From SIG575 sp964507395 (GTDB taxonomy: Bacteria; Bacillota; Clostridia; Oscillospirales; Acutalibacteraceae), in contig CAZDQE010000005.1 in the NCBI GenBank assembly GCA_964507395.1, positions 1 to 64,000 of the forward strand: a stretch of DNA of 64,000 nt. Direction: 5' to 3'. A model generated the notes under the pieces. The model was not told the DNA's origin and ran no database searches. It saw only the letters and a list, made by a program, of their open reading frames with translations. Both the position numbers and the translations under genes were made by a program. Position 1 is the first letter of the stretch, and every line of letters starts with the position of its first letter. Below are positions 9,270 to 16,949 of this stretch, piece by piece.

Positions 9270-10760
9270 ATGATTTATGCAAACATTAATGCTCTTATCA
9301 GATATGCGCTTGATTGTAACTTAATTGATATCAGCGATAAATTTTATGTAATCAACACTCTTCTTGATATATTGAATCTTGATGAGTTTATTGAAACGGA
9401 AGAATGTCCCGATCTAAGCCTTGAAGAAATTCTCGGGAATTTTCTCAACTTTGCAGTGGAAAACAATCTTATTGATGACAATATCACTGAAAAGGATTTG
9501 TTTGATACACGCATTATGTCTGCTGTAACCCCGAGACCCTCAGAGGTTATTGCCAGATTTGATAACCTTTACAAAGAATCGCCCGAAAAAGCAACAGATT
9601 ATTTTTATAAGTTTTCATGCGATTGCGATTACATCAGAAGGTACAGAATCAAAAAAGATATGAAGTGGACTTATTCTTGTGAATACGGTAACCTTGATAT
9701 CACTATCAATCTTTCCAAACCTGAAAAAGACCCAAAAGCGATTGCTGCAGCTAAGAACGCAAAGCAGAGCAGTTATCCCAAATGCATGTTATGCCGTGAA
9801 AACACAGGCTACAGAGGCAGAATGAATTATCCTGCACGTCAGACGCTCCGCACAGTTCCTGTTATTTTAGACGGTACAGAAAGCAATATACAGTATTCTC
9901 CTTACGTTTATTACAATGAACACTGTATCGTTTTCAATAATGAGCATACACCAATGAAAATTGACAGAAAAGCTTTCGCAAAGCTCCTTGATTTTGTATC
10001 GCAGTATCCTCATTATTTCATTGGCTCAAATGCTGATTTACCGATTGTCGGCGGTTCTATACTGACACATGACCATTTTCAGGGAGGTCATTATACTTTC
10101 TCTATGGAAGAAGCTCCCGTTGAGAAAGAATATGTTTTTAAAGGCTTTGAGGATGTAAACGCCGGTATTGTTAAATGGCCTATGTCAGTTATCAGATTGA
10201 ACAGCAAGAATAAAGAACAGATTCTTGAACTTTCCGACAAAATTCTTGCAGCATGGCGAGGATATACGGACGAAAAAGCTTTTGTTTTTGCTGAAACTGA
10301 TGAAACACCTCATAACACAATAACACCAATTGCTCGCAGACGCGGTGAAAATTATGAAATGGATTTAGTGCTCAGAAATAATATCACAACCGATGAACAT
10401 CCTTTGGGTGTTTATCATCCTCACAGTGAACTTCATCACATTAAGAAAGAAAACATTGGTCTTATTGAGGTTATGGGTCTTGCAGTTTTGCCGTCACGAC
10501 TTAAAACTGAACTCGCGATTCTGGAAGAGTGCCTTGTAAAAGGTGAAGATGTGAGCAAAAATGAAAAAATTGCGATTCATGCTGAATGGGCAGATGAAAT
10601 TAAAGAAAAACACGAGTCTATTACTGAAGAAAATGTACATGAAATAATTCTTCAGGAAACAGGTCTCGTATTTAAAAAAGTTCTCGAACACGCAGGCGTT
10701 TATAAGACTGACGAAGAAGGCAGAAAGAATTTTGTTAAATTTCTTGACTCAGTATGCTAA
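9270..10760 (+). CDS. galT: UDP-glucose--hexose-1-phosphate uridylyltransferase (Firmicutes type)
   Basis: A 496-residue GalT of the long Gram-positive type. It swaps UMP between UDP-glucose and galactose-1-phosphate in the Leloir pathway, in the cytoplasm. Seen: CMLCRENTGYRGR, and the active-site region LTHDHFQGGHY containing the HxH-type histidine motif of this family. The length matches the roughly 490-500 residues of such enzymes. The ATG at 9270 follows AAGGGG; an in-frame GTG at 9261 is too close to that site. No galK or galE is adjacent. It has its own promoter and terminator. Confidence 0.92.
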   Translation: MIYANINALIRYALDCNLIDISDKFYVINTLLDILNLDEFIETEECPDLSLEEILGNFLNFAVENNLIDDNITEKDLFDTRIMSAVTPRPSEVIARFDNLYKESPEKATDYFYKFSCDCDYIRRYRIKKDMKWTYSCEYGNLDITINLSKPEKDPKAIAAAKNAKQSSYPKCMLCRENTGYRGRMNYPARQTLRTVPVILDGTESNIQYSPYVYYNEHCIVFNNEHTPMKIDRKAFAKLLDFVSQYPHYFIGSNADLPIVGGSILTHDHFQGGHYTFSMEEAPVEKEYVFKGFEDVNAGIVKWPMSVIRLNSKNKEQILELSDKILAAWRGYTDEKAFVFAETDETPHNTITPIARRRGENYEMDLVLRNNITTDEHPLGVYHPHSELHHIKKENIGLIEVMGLAVLPSRLKTELAILEECLVKGEDVSKNEKIAIHAEWADEIKEKHESITEENVHEIILQETGLVFKKVLEHAGVYKTDEEGRKNFVKFLDSVC

Positions 10761-10767
10761 AAGAGAT

Positions 10768-10800
10768 ATCCGCAAAGACGATAAATCTTTGCGGATTTTT
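10768..10800 (+). terminator. Rho-independent terminator of galT
   Basis: An 11-bp stem ATCCGCAAAGA/TCTTTGCGGAT followed by a T-run. It separates galT from the convergent cotJC remnant. Confidence 0.88.
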
Positions 10801-10803
10801 TGC

Positions 10804-11232
10804 TTATTTACATTTGTCAAAAGAGGGGTTGAATGCGTAGAAGTTTTTGGCATCCAGTCTGTCTGTTGCAATTCTTAAGCCCTCACCGAAACGCTGATAA
10901 TGAACAATTTCTCTTGCTCTTAAGAATTTGATAGGCTCCTTGACGTCAGGGTCGTCAACAAGTCTTAAAATGTTATCGTAAGTTTTTCTTGCCTTCTGTT
11001 CAGCAGCAAGGTTTTCATGCAGGTCTGCAAGCGTGTCACCGGTTGACTGAATGGTTGCTGCAGACCAGGGAGTACCTGATGCAGCCTGAGGATAAATACC
11101 GGTTGTGTGGTCAACAAAGTAATCGTCAAATCCTGCTTTCTTAATTTCCTCAACAGAAAGGTTTCTTGTAAGCTGGTAAACAATAGCACCAATCATTTCA
11201 AGATGCCCAAGTTCGTCTGTACATTCAAGTTA
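10804..11232 (-). pseudogene. cotJC: cotJC-type manganese catalase, 3' part only; interrupted by the prophage
   Basis: About 143 codons read as the C-terminal two-thirds of a CotJC-type di-manganese catalase, a spore-coat protein that can dismutate peroxide. Conserved family blocks are present: ELGHLEMIGAIVYQL, DDYFVDHTTGIYP, NLAAEQKARKTY and REIVHYQRFGEGL. The homologous frame continues left of the internal ATG through TDELGHLE, then meets TGA and TAA at about 11229-11234, right where the recombinase gene ends. The first ~60 residues, including upstream metal ligands, are missing. They should lie beyond the right end of the prophage, outside the window. This looks like clean insertion rather than decay, because the remaining frame has no defects. 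Confidence 0.88.
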
Positions 11233-11236
11233 TCAA
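11215..11236. other. Left prophage attachment junction (attL region)
   Basis: The cotJC reading frame and the recombinase reading frame change over within these bases, with the recombinase stop (TGA, 11233-11235) on the prophage side. Large serine recombinases cross over at a 2-bp core inside ~50-bp sites. The exact core cannot be fixed without the right end. Confidence 0.6.
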
Positions 11237-12822
11237 TGAGAGTTCGGTATTTTAGGGTATAAAACAATTTCGAAGTCATCAGGATTTCCCCATCTACCGC
11301 TTTTTTCTTTATTATATACAATCTTTTCTAAAACTTCTTTTAGCATATCATTTTTTCGCTCTGGAGATGACAGTGTGTGATATGATGAAATCAGCTGTTC
11401 TATTTTCGGAATCAATTGCTCCCTTTCTGATAGTCGTTGTTCTTCGCTTATGAGCTGTTTTTCAAGAGTAAATATTGAATTTTGTGTATTTTCAATTTTT
11501 TCTGAAAGCAGGCGAGAACGTTCAAGAAAAATTTCAGTAGTGTAAATCCCTTGTTCGAGTAAGTCATATATATTACCATTTTGTGCGAATAGAGAGTTGA
11601 GTTCTTTTTTTTGTTTTGCTATTGATTCTTTAATGGGTGAGATGGTGTCTATTGAAGTGCTCGTAATGTTGTTTTCTGAAGTAATTTTGTATTCTTCTAC
11701 CCATGCTGAAAGGTGAGAGATAATTGAATCTTCAACATAGAATAAGTAAGAGCATACGTTGTTACATGTGGCGTTATAACACATCAGTACATCTTCAGGT
11801 TGTCTTGAGCCTTTCGGTCTTCTTACCATTTTTCTACCGCATTTCGCACAGATTACAAGACCGGAAAGGGGATTTTTGACTACATCGCTTTCGCTGATAG
11901 GCCGTGATGGGTTTTGTGAAATAATTTCCTGAGCCTTGTAGAAAACCTCTGTGCTTATGAGTGGAACATGCAGACCGTCAACCAGGAGACAATTTTTGTT
12001 ACTGTGTGGTCGTTCAATTTTTACTACACCGTCAACAATTTTTTTGATTGTTGGCCGATTGTTCCATCTGACCTTTCCAATATATGCGGGGTTTCTTAAC
12101 ATTCCTCTCAGTGTTGCAGGTACCCATATTCCGCCATTTCTTGCTGGGATGTTCATGTTGTTCAAACGTCTACATATCTTTGAAACACCTAAGCGTTCAA
12201 TATTTCCTTGTTCATCAGCGACACCATTCACATACATATCAAAAATCATTTTTGCGATTGGGGCTTCTTTCTCATTTGGTATGAGTTTGAAGCCTTTTTC
12301 TTTTTCTAATTTAATTCTATCATAACCATAGGGAGTTTTATTTCCTACCCATTTTCCTTCATTAACAGATGATTCACGGCCACGCTGCAGGCGTCGGTTA
12401 ATGGTTTTGTATTCCCTTCTGCTCATAAATAAACCAAACTCAAAATATTCTTCATCAAATTCGTTGTTAGGATCATAGGTTTTGGTCGGAGTAATTATGA
12501 GGGTATTTGAAAATTTAAAAGCCTGAGCCACGATACCTTGGTCGATGGTGTCACCACGAGCAAGTCTTTCAACTTCAACAACAAGCACACCGGTATATAT
12601 CCCGGTACCAAGGTCAGACAATAATCGTTGCATTTCAGGTCTTGCAGAAATGGTTTCGCCTGAAACAATTTCTTTATATATCTGAGTAATATTGTAGTTT
12701 CTGCTCTTGGCAAGAGAAAGCAATATTTTTTCGTGTCTTGCCAGCGAATCTCCCATGCCGCGCTGTTCTTCTTCAATATCAGCTCTTGATTTCCTTAAAT
12801 AAATACAATACTGTTCTGCCAA
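11233..12822 (-). CDS. Large serine recombinase (phage integrase)
   Basis: A 529-residue large serine recombinase that integrates and excises the prophage. The N-terminal resolvase domain has the nucleophile serine in YLRKSR and the helix region ERLARGD. A recombinase domain follows, then a zinc ribbon (CAKCGRKM ... CYNATCNNVC), a long coiled coil (about 400-470) and a C-terminal tail. The TTG start is chosen because AAGGAGG sits eight bases before it; an in-frame GTG at 12831 overlaps that site. Its last codons form the prophage edge. This family often needs a separate small directionality factor for excision, which is not recognised here. Confidence 0.95.
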   Translation of the reverse strand: MAEQYCIYLRKSRADIEEEQRGMGDSLARHEKILLSLAKSRNYNITQIYKEIVSGETISARPEMQRLLSDLGTGIYTGVLVVEVERLARGDTIDQGIVAQAFKFSNTLIITPTKTYDPNNEFDEEYFEFGLFMSRREYKTINRRLQRGRESSVNEGKWVGNKTPYGYDRIKLEKEKGFKLIPNEKEAPIAKMIFDMYVNGVADEQGNIERLGVSKICRRLNNMNIPARNGGIWVPATLRGMLRNPAYIGKVRWNNRPTIKKIVDGVVKIERPHSNKNCLLVDGLHVPLISTEVFYKAQEIISQNPSRPISESDVVKNPLSGLVICAKCGRKMVRRPKGSRQPEDVLMCYNATCNNVCSYLFYVEDSIISHLSAWVEEYKITSENNITSTSIDTISPIKESIAKQKKELNSLFAQNGNIYDLLEQGIYTTEIFLERSRLLSEKIENTQNSIFTLEKQLISEEQRLSEREQLIPKIEQLISSYHTLSSPERKNDMLKEVLEKIVYNKEKSGRWGNPDDFEIVLYPKIPNSH

Positions 12823-12868
12823 TGAAAACACCTCCTTAAAATTGTACTAATAGGGCAGTTTTAATATT

Positions 12869-12886
12869 ACAAATACAAACATTTGT
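12869..12886. repeat. Inverted repeat upstream of the recombinase gene
   Basis: ACAAAT-6-ATTTGT, about 47 bases upstream of the recombinase start. It could be an operator, but no matching copy was noticed elsewhere. Confidence 0.35.
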
Positions 12887-12907
12887 TCGGTTGATAGGTC
12901 TTTTTTT

Positions 12908-12935
12908 ACCCCACCAATTCAGGTGGGGCTTTGTT
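12908..12935 (+). terminator. Hairpin between recombinase and membrane-protein genes
   Basis: Stem CCCCACC/GGTGGGG with a loop of AATTCA, followed by CTTTGTTCT on the plus strand. On the minus strand, the direction of both neighbours, an A-run follows instead of T, so termination there is doubtful. It could be a weak plus-strand stop or an RNA processing structure. Confidence 0.4.
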
Positions 12936-12939
12936 CTAA

Positions 12940-13413
12940 TTACGTATGTTCATTTTTGTGTTTATTTATATCTTTATTTGATAACTCTTCACGTTTTACT
13001 TTTTTCATTTTTTCCAACCTGGTTGTTATTTGCGATAGTAACAATATTAACCTTGTTTTATTGTGATAACTGTTACTATAACCATCCAATAACATACTTT
13101 TGATAAGTTCCTGTGAATCAAATATCTTGTCTTTGAATTTTTTAACTATAGGACCATAAAAAATATGTAACTCTTCTAAAGCGTTATATATAGCTTTCAA
13201 ATCTTGTTCATCAGCTGTTTTGCTTGAATTAATGCGTTCAGCTATCTGCTTTATATTATAAATGATTTTATCAATTTCAACTACATATTCGATAATGGCA
13301 GATTTAGCTTTGTGTGTATTAACTAATGTTGGAATAGCAATTATAAATGAAACTATTCCAAGAACATCAGCTAATTTATCAAGAAAATCCCAAACAGGTG
13401 TCCAATCCAACAC
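12940..13413 (-). CDS. Small membrane protein of unknown function
   Basis: About 157 residues with one clear membrane segment near the N-terminus (VLGIVSFIIAIPTLV), followed by a long helical, charged cytoplasmic or external tail ending in a lysine-rich coil. No family is recognised. The GTG at 13413 is favoured by GAAAGG seven bases or more upstream; a longer frame to 13437 lacks such a site. It sits among the leftward lysogeny genes and is therefore probably made in the lysogen. Superinfection exclusion or phage-defence signalling are possible roles but are only inference. Confidence 0.6.
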   Translation of the reverse strand: MLDWTPVWDFLDKLADVLGIVSFIIAIPTLVNTHKAKSAIIEYVVEIDKIIYNIKQIAERINSSKTADEQDLKAIYNALEELHIFYGPIVKKFKDKIFDSQELIKSMLLDGYSNSYHNKTRLILLLSQITTRLEKMKKVKREELSNKDINKHKNEHT

Positions 13414-13459
13414 AACACATCCTTTCAATTGCCTCACAAAAATGTGGGGTGATTGTATT

Positions 13460-14254
13460 TTAAAGATTTATGTTTTCAAAATTTACATCTTCTATTGATA
13501 ATATATTTATTGATGCAGCAGAAACAGTTGTTTCATTTGTATTTTCGTCTGAATCAGGTGAAATAAGATTTCCAATGCAAGCTAAAATTACAATTGCAAT
13601 TACAATACCGATTATTAACCATCTCTTCTTTGGATCTTTCCACGTTTCTTTTGCGTCTTTTATTTGATTTGCAGTTTTTTCTTTTGCTTGTTCTAATTTT
13701 ATATCAGCTTCTTGACGTTTTTCTGATGCCTTTTGGTATCTTTCTTCTGAACGTTCAAGCATTGTTTTATGCGGCTCCTGTTGAATAGGTTTAGGTTCTG
13801 AGGTTGAAACACTTGAGCCACAAGAACCGCAGAATTTAACACCATCAGCTAAAGCGGTACCGCAGTTTGTGCAGAAATTACCTGTTGCGTTATCTGTAGG
13901 TTCAAGATTAAAGCACTTTTCAATAATTGCATTATAAATATATTTTTCTACATGGAGCAGAGACGCTTTTCCGTCTTTGAAAACAATTTTTATCTTTGCA
14001 TTGTTTACGCTTTTGGCTGAGTTAATACCTGCAAGAGCACCAACACCGCCAAGGAGCGCACCGCCAACGGCGCCACGGACAACACTTGAAGTAAATGACT
14101 TTTTACCGTCAACCTCAACTACATCAAAAGAACGAACATTTTCAGGTGTTAACATAATCTTTTGACGATGCTTAGCATCTATGTATGCTTCGCCCTTCAT
14201 ATTTATAGACACAGGTCTGCTTTTATATTCGCCTTCGATAACCATTGAAATCAT
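13460..14254 (-). CDS. Zinc-ribbon membrane protein
   Basis: A 264-residue protein. Seen in order: an N-terminal domain with a glycine/alanine-rich stretch (RGAVGGALLGGVGALAG, about 60-77), a double zinc ribbon (CTNCGTALADGVKFCGSCG, about 128-146), a charged helical linker and one membrane segment (WLIIGIVIAIVILACIG, about 212-230), then a short acidic tail. The ribbon pattern is that of generic zinc-ribbon membrane proteins of Firmicutes and phages. AAAGGAG precedes the ATG. It lies 14 bases downstream of the SAP/MuF-like gene and is probably expressed in the lysogen. Function unknown. Confidence 0.7.
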   Translation of the reverse strand: MISMVIEGEYKSRPVSINMKGEAYIDAKHRQKIMLTPENVRSFDVVEVDGKKSFTSSVVRGAVGGALLGGVGALAGINSAKSVNNAKIKIVFKDGKASLLHVEKYIYNAIIEKCFNLEPTDNATGNFCTNCGTALADGVKFCGSCGSSVSTSEPKPIQQEPHKTMLERSEERYQKASEKRQEADIKLEQAKEKTANQIKDAKETWKDPKKRWLIIGIVIAIVILACIGNLISPDSDENTNETTVSAASINILSIEDVNFENINL

Positions 14255-14268
14255 TTGAATTGCTCCTT

Positions 14269-15309
14269 TTATTTTCGTTTTTTATTTAATCTTTCTGCTG
14301 CTCGTTTATCAATCTCATCCCAATCAACAGGTCTGAGGGGAAGGTTAAGTTCCGGTTCATCAAATCGTGCCATTATTATACAACGGCAATCATCGCAAAA
14401 AGGCGGTGCATTAACACCTATTTGCGCTTTTTTTACATCAAAAACTTTACCATGCATTTCTCTGCATTTAGAACATACACCGCAATCTTTTGCTGACGCA
14501 ATTGCAAACTTTTTAACTCCAACCGACTTAAACTGTTCAAGATTCTTTAAAGTTGATAATGTTATAAAATCGCGATGAACCATTGATTTTGTTACTTTAT
14601 ATCCTAATTCGTTTAATTCGTCAACATTTTTCAGAGATTGATGTAACATAATAGAGTAGGTTGCAGAGGCAAAGTCATCATCAGAAGTTCTTTTTTCTAA
14701 TGATAGCATATAATGAATTGTATCAATATCTTGCATTATTGATTTTTTATCATAGGGTAATGCTAACGGATTAGAAGAATCCCCATCTTTTGTTCTGACA
14801 AGGTCAAATGCTCTGTCGTAATCTCGTTCCTTGACAGCGCTAAACAAATTCAATAATAAACATTTTCTGCGTTCAGATCTTTCACTGTCGATTTTGTAAA
14901 TTAAAGATTTTCCAATATCAGTAGCTGCGTAAACATTATCGGTAAAATGCTGTGTAATGTCTTGCTGTGAGCAATTCGCTGTTATACGCTTGATTAAATC
15001 GGTTTTTGTACCACTTACAGAAAGAGAGTTGCTTTTCAAAAAACACTTAAGTTCGTCAATTTTATAGGTGTTTAGGGTGATATCGATCTCGGCATAAGTC
15101 AGATAACCATATTTGAATAATTTTTCAACAGTTTTCTGATAGTCGAGATTATAATTATAATAAAAAGATTTTGCAAATTTAGATGTGTCCGCTTTTTTGC
15201 CATCACAATATTTCAGAAAAAGTATCTCTGGTTCGGAAATACATGTGTCATTATTACAATTATTTTTGACCTGTGAAAAAAGATCTTTGATTTTATCCAA
15301 TATTTTCAT
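14269..15309 (-). CDS. SAP-domain protein with phage MuF-like C-terminal module
   Basis: A 346-residue protein in the lysogeny operon. A SAP-type nucleic-acid-binding motif (ELKCFLKSNSLSVSGTKTDL) lies near residues 90-115. The C-terminal ~75 residues carry CGVCSKCREMHGKVF and VNAPPFCDDCRC, the pattern seen in MuF/SPP1 gp7-type minor head proteins. They end with FDEPELNLPLRPVDWDEIDK, which closely matches the C-terminus of this prophage's own head protein (47680-48639). The first ~85 residues and the middle are not recognised. A cytosolic DNA-binding role or a secreted/injected effector are both possible. Start ATG, with AGAGG upstream. Confidence 0.7.
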   Translation of the reverse strand: MKILDKIKDLFSQVKNNCNNDTCISEPEILFLKYCDGKKADTSKFAKSFYYNYNLDYQKTVEKLFKYGYLTYAEIDITLNTYKIDELKCFLKSNSLSVSGTKTDLIKRITANCSQQDITQHFTDNVYAATDIGKSLIYKIDSERSERRKCLLLNLFSAVKERDYDRAFDLVRTKDGDSSNPLALPYDKKSIMQDIDTIHYMLSLEKRTSDDDFASATYSIMLHQSLKNVDELNELGYKVTKSMVHRDFITLSTLKNLEQFKSVGVKKFAIASAKDCGVCSKCREMHGKVFDVKKAQIGVNAPPFCDDCRCIIMARFDEPELNLPLRPVDWDEIDKRAAERLNKKRK

Positions 15310-15337
15310 AGAAATGCCTCTGTATATCTGTTTAGAT

Positions 15338-15742
15338 TTACTGTGTTTGATAATATTGCAGAGCCTTGTGCATAAATTCGTTTGTTACATTAAAGTGTTC
15401 AGCGAGGTCCCAATGTTCACAAGTTCCACTTTGAATTAGTTTCTGGAGTTCAGAGTAGGGAACGAGATAACGGATTGCCCAGGCAGTCGCTTTGTGTTCG
15501 TGTCGTCCTCTGATGTCGAAGTCTGAATATACATTATAGAATGCTCCATTAACACAATGCCCGAGTTCATGAGCGAGGTGTACACGCTCATCAGCAAAAC
15601 CATCAATTTCAAATGGATCAATACCTATGAATGTAGAACCGTCCGAAAACATAACCGATGTTGATTTGGTTTTTGGTAAATTAAAACATTCTATAACGGT
15701 CATATTATCATTTGCTATTTTATAGAGGTCATAATTATTCAT
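15338..15742 (-). CDS. ImmA/IrrE-family metallopeptidase
   Basis: A 134-residue zinc peptidase with the HELGH motif (HLAHELGHCVNG). Proteins of this type cleave their partner repressor to trigger induction, as ImmA does in ICEBs1. The ATG at 15742 overlaps the end of the repressor gene by 8 bases, which supports pairing with it; the open frame extends further but has no start signal. The length is short for the family but covers the catalytic core. Confidence 0.85.
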   Translation of the reverse strand: MNNYDLYKIANDNMTVIECFNLPKTKSTSVMFSDGSTFIGIDPFEIDGFADERVHLAHELGHCVNGAFYNVYSDFDIRGRHEHKATAWAIRYLVPYSELQKLIQSGTCEHWDLAEHFNVTNEFMHKALQYYQTQ

Positions 15743-16073
15743 TGTTCTTTTTATGCTTCTGCTTAACAAATCGGGCGAAGCTCTTAACCTCCTCCCACAT
15801 TTCATCAGTGACATTTTTATCACCGTCGAATAAAGCTACTTTAATATCGTCTTCGGAAATAATACTCGGTTTAGGATTTGGTGTTTCACTTTTTCCAAGC
15901 AAATAATCAACTGATACGCAGAGAACTTCAGAAATACGAATCAAAATGTCTTGGCTGGGTTGTATTGCTCCGCGCTCATACTTAGAAATAGCAGACTTTT
16001 GAACATTAACTAAAACCCCAAGTTGTTCTTGTGTCAAATTTTTCATTTTTCGAGCTTTTTTCAAATTTTCCAT
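15735..16073 (-). CDS. Phage repressor, XRE/CI family
   Basis: A 112-residue repressor. A helix-turn-helix fills the first ~60 residues (MKNLTQEQLGVLVNVQKSAISKYERG), followed by the SVDYLLGK ending typical of this class and a short acidic C-terminal segment that may be the ImmA target. It is divergent from the early genes and is followed by immA. The second ATG (16073) is preferred because AAAGGA lies 12 bases upstream; the first ATG (16085) touches that site. A 17-bp operator lies in its own promoter, so autoregulation is likely. Confidence 0.85.
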   Translation of the reverse strand: MENLKKARKMKNLTQEQLGVLVNVQKSAISKYERGAIQPSQDILIRISEVLCVSVDYLLGKSETPNPKPSIISEDDIKVALFDGDKNVTDEMWEEVKSFARFVKQKHKKNNE

Positions 16074-16106
16074 ACAAGACACCATTCCTTTCTTTTTTAT
16101 AATATC

Positions 16107-16123
16107 GTTTCTTTATAGGAAAC
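16107..16123 (-). promoter_or_regulatory. Operator O1, in the repressor promoter
   Basis: GTTTCCTATAAAGAAAC when read on the minus strand; its ends are perfect inverted repeats GTTTC/GAAAC. It fills the spacer of a minus-strand promoter TTGAGT-17-TATTAT (about 16127-16099), and also overlaps an alternative TTGGAC-17-TATAAA. It matches O2 and O3 at 15 of 17 positions each. Confidence 0.75.
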
Positions 16124-16173
16124 TCAATACAAGTGTCCAAAGTGGAAAATAATTTTTTGAATATTTTTAAAAA

Positions 16174-16190
16174 GTGTATTGACAGGACAC
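16174..16190. promoter_or_regulatory. Weaker operator-like site over the early -35 box
   Basis: GTGTATTGACAGGACAC has GTGT/ACAC ends and, on the minus strand, begins GTGTCCT like the strong operators. The middle differs. It covers the TTGACA of the early promoter. Confidence 0.4.
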
Positions 16191-16207
16191 AAATGATGTG
16201 TTATATT
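16179..16207 (+). promoter_or_regulatory. Early rightward promoter
   Basis: -35 TTGACA (16179-16184, perfect), a 17-base spacer, and -10 TATATT (16202-16207). Transcription should start near 16214, inside operator O2. It drives the cro-like gene and the early region. Confidence 0.85.
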
Positions 16208-16211
16208 AAAT

Positions 16212-16228
16212 GTGTCCTACAAAGAAAC
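16212..16228 (+). promoter_or_regulatory. Operator O2, at the early transcription start
   Basis: GTGTCCTACAAAGAAAC, the same 17-bp motif as O1 and O3. It lies just downstream of the early -10 box, so binding would block early transcription. Confidence 0.75.
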
Positions 16229-16247
16229 TTATGTGTGAGGTGATAAA

Positions 16248-16433
16248 ATGTATCAAAAGTTAAAAGATGAGAGAAAAGCACAAGGTGACACCTGTGAAAC
16301 AATGGCAAAACTTCTCAATCTTAAAACAAAAAGCGCTTATTCAAAAAAAGAAAACGGTTTGGTACCGTTCACTGTAGAAGAATGTAAAACTATTGCAAAA
16401 CATTATAGAAAAAAAATCGAAGAACTTTTTTAA
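16248..16433 (+). CDS. Cro-like small helix-turn-helix protein
   Basis: A 61-residue basic protein, the first rightward gene after the switch. It has a helix-turn-helix-like core (MAKLLNLKTKSAYSKKENG) and a lysine-rich C-terminus. By position and size it is the antirepressor or Cro counterpart of the XRE repressor; this is inference from the layout. GAGGTGATAAA precedes the ATG. Confidence 0.75.
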   Translation: MYQKLKDERKAQGDTCETMAKLLNLKTKSAYSKKENGLVPFTVEECKTIAKHYRKKIEELF

Positions 16434-16451
16434 TTTTTTTTTGCAAAATCA

Positions 16452-16468
16452 GTGTCCTATAAAGATAC
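16452..16468 (+). promoter_or_regulatory. Operator O3, downstream of the cro-like gene
   Basis: GTGTCCTATAAAGATAC, a third copy of the 17-bp operator, 19 bases after the cro-like stop and 29 bases before the next start. It may tune transcription into the early genes or act as an auxiliary site for looping. Confidence 0.7.
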
Positions 16469-16496
16469 TGTAATAAGAAGTCAAGGGGGACTAATA

Positions 16497-16733
16497 ATGA
16501 ACAAACCATTATATTCAACAGACCCAGCAGTAAACTTCGGATTTCAGGAAAGAGAAAGAAAACCTGAATACTGTTGTTTCTGTGGCAGAGAGCTTAACAG
16601 GCTGATTTCAAATGATGCAAGACCTGTTAATGACGGGAAATGTTGTGACTACTGTAATTTCACTATCGTTGTTCCGGAACGCATCAAAATGTGTACAGGG
16701 GGTGAAGAAAATGTCACAGATAGGAGTGCCTAA
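16497..16733 (+). CDS. Small zinc-binding early protein
   Basis: A 78-residue protein with two CxxC pairs (CCFCGREL and CCDYC), which suggest a single zinc site. No family is recognised. The ATG follows CAAGGGGGA; an open frame to 16452 runs through operator O3 and is not coding. It overlaps the next gene by 23 bases. Confidence 0.6.
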   Translation: MNKPLYSTDPAVNFGFQERERKPEYCCFCGRELNRLISNDARPVNDGKCCDYCNFTIVVPERIKMCTGGEENVTDRSA

Positions 16734-16911
16734 AGATGTGGCGCAAAAGATATCGGATCTCAAACAAACACTTGAAGCAACAGAAGACTGTCTTCGAAGA
16801 CTTAAGGAAGAAAATCAGGATTTGAGAGACGAAAACAAGCGACTTTGTTCAGAGATAACAAAACTTAAAGCTCGTCTTTATGACCTCACAACCGACGGTT
16901 GGTATGACTAA
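16711..16911 (+). CDS. Short coiled-coil early protein
   Basis: 66 residues, nearly all a predicted coiled coil (KISDLKQTLEATEDCLRRL and on), with leucine or isoleucine at heptad spacing. No enzyme motif. It starts inside the previous gene with GGGGGTGAAGAAA upstream. Function unknown. Confidence 0.6.
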   Translation: MSQIGVPKDVAQKISDLKQTLEATEDCLRRLKEENQDLRDENKRLCSEITKLKARLYDLTTDGWYD

Positions 16912-16949
16912 TGACATACCTATTATAAATAACAAGGAGAATTTTTACA

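Noticed and set aside
11233..11235. cotJC break as a sequencing error or simple frameshift
   Set aside because: The frame ends exactly at the recombinase stop and the DNA beyond is phage; no cotJC 5' sequence is found in another frame nearby.
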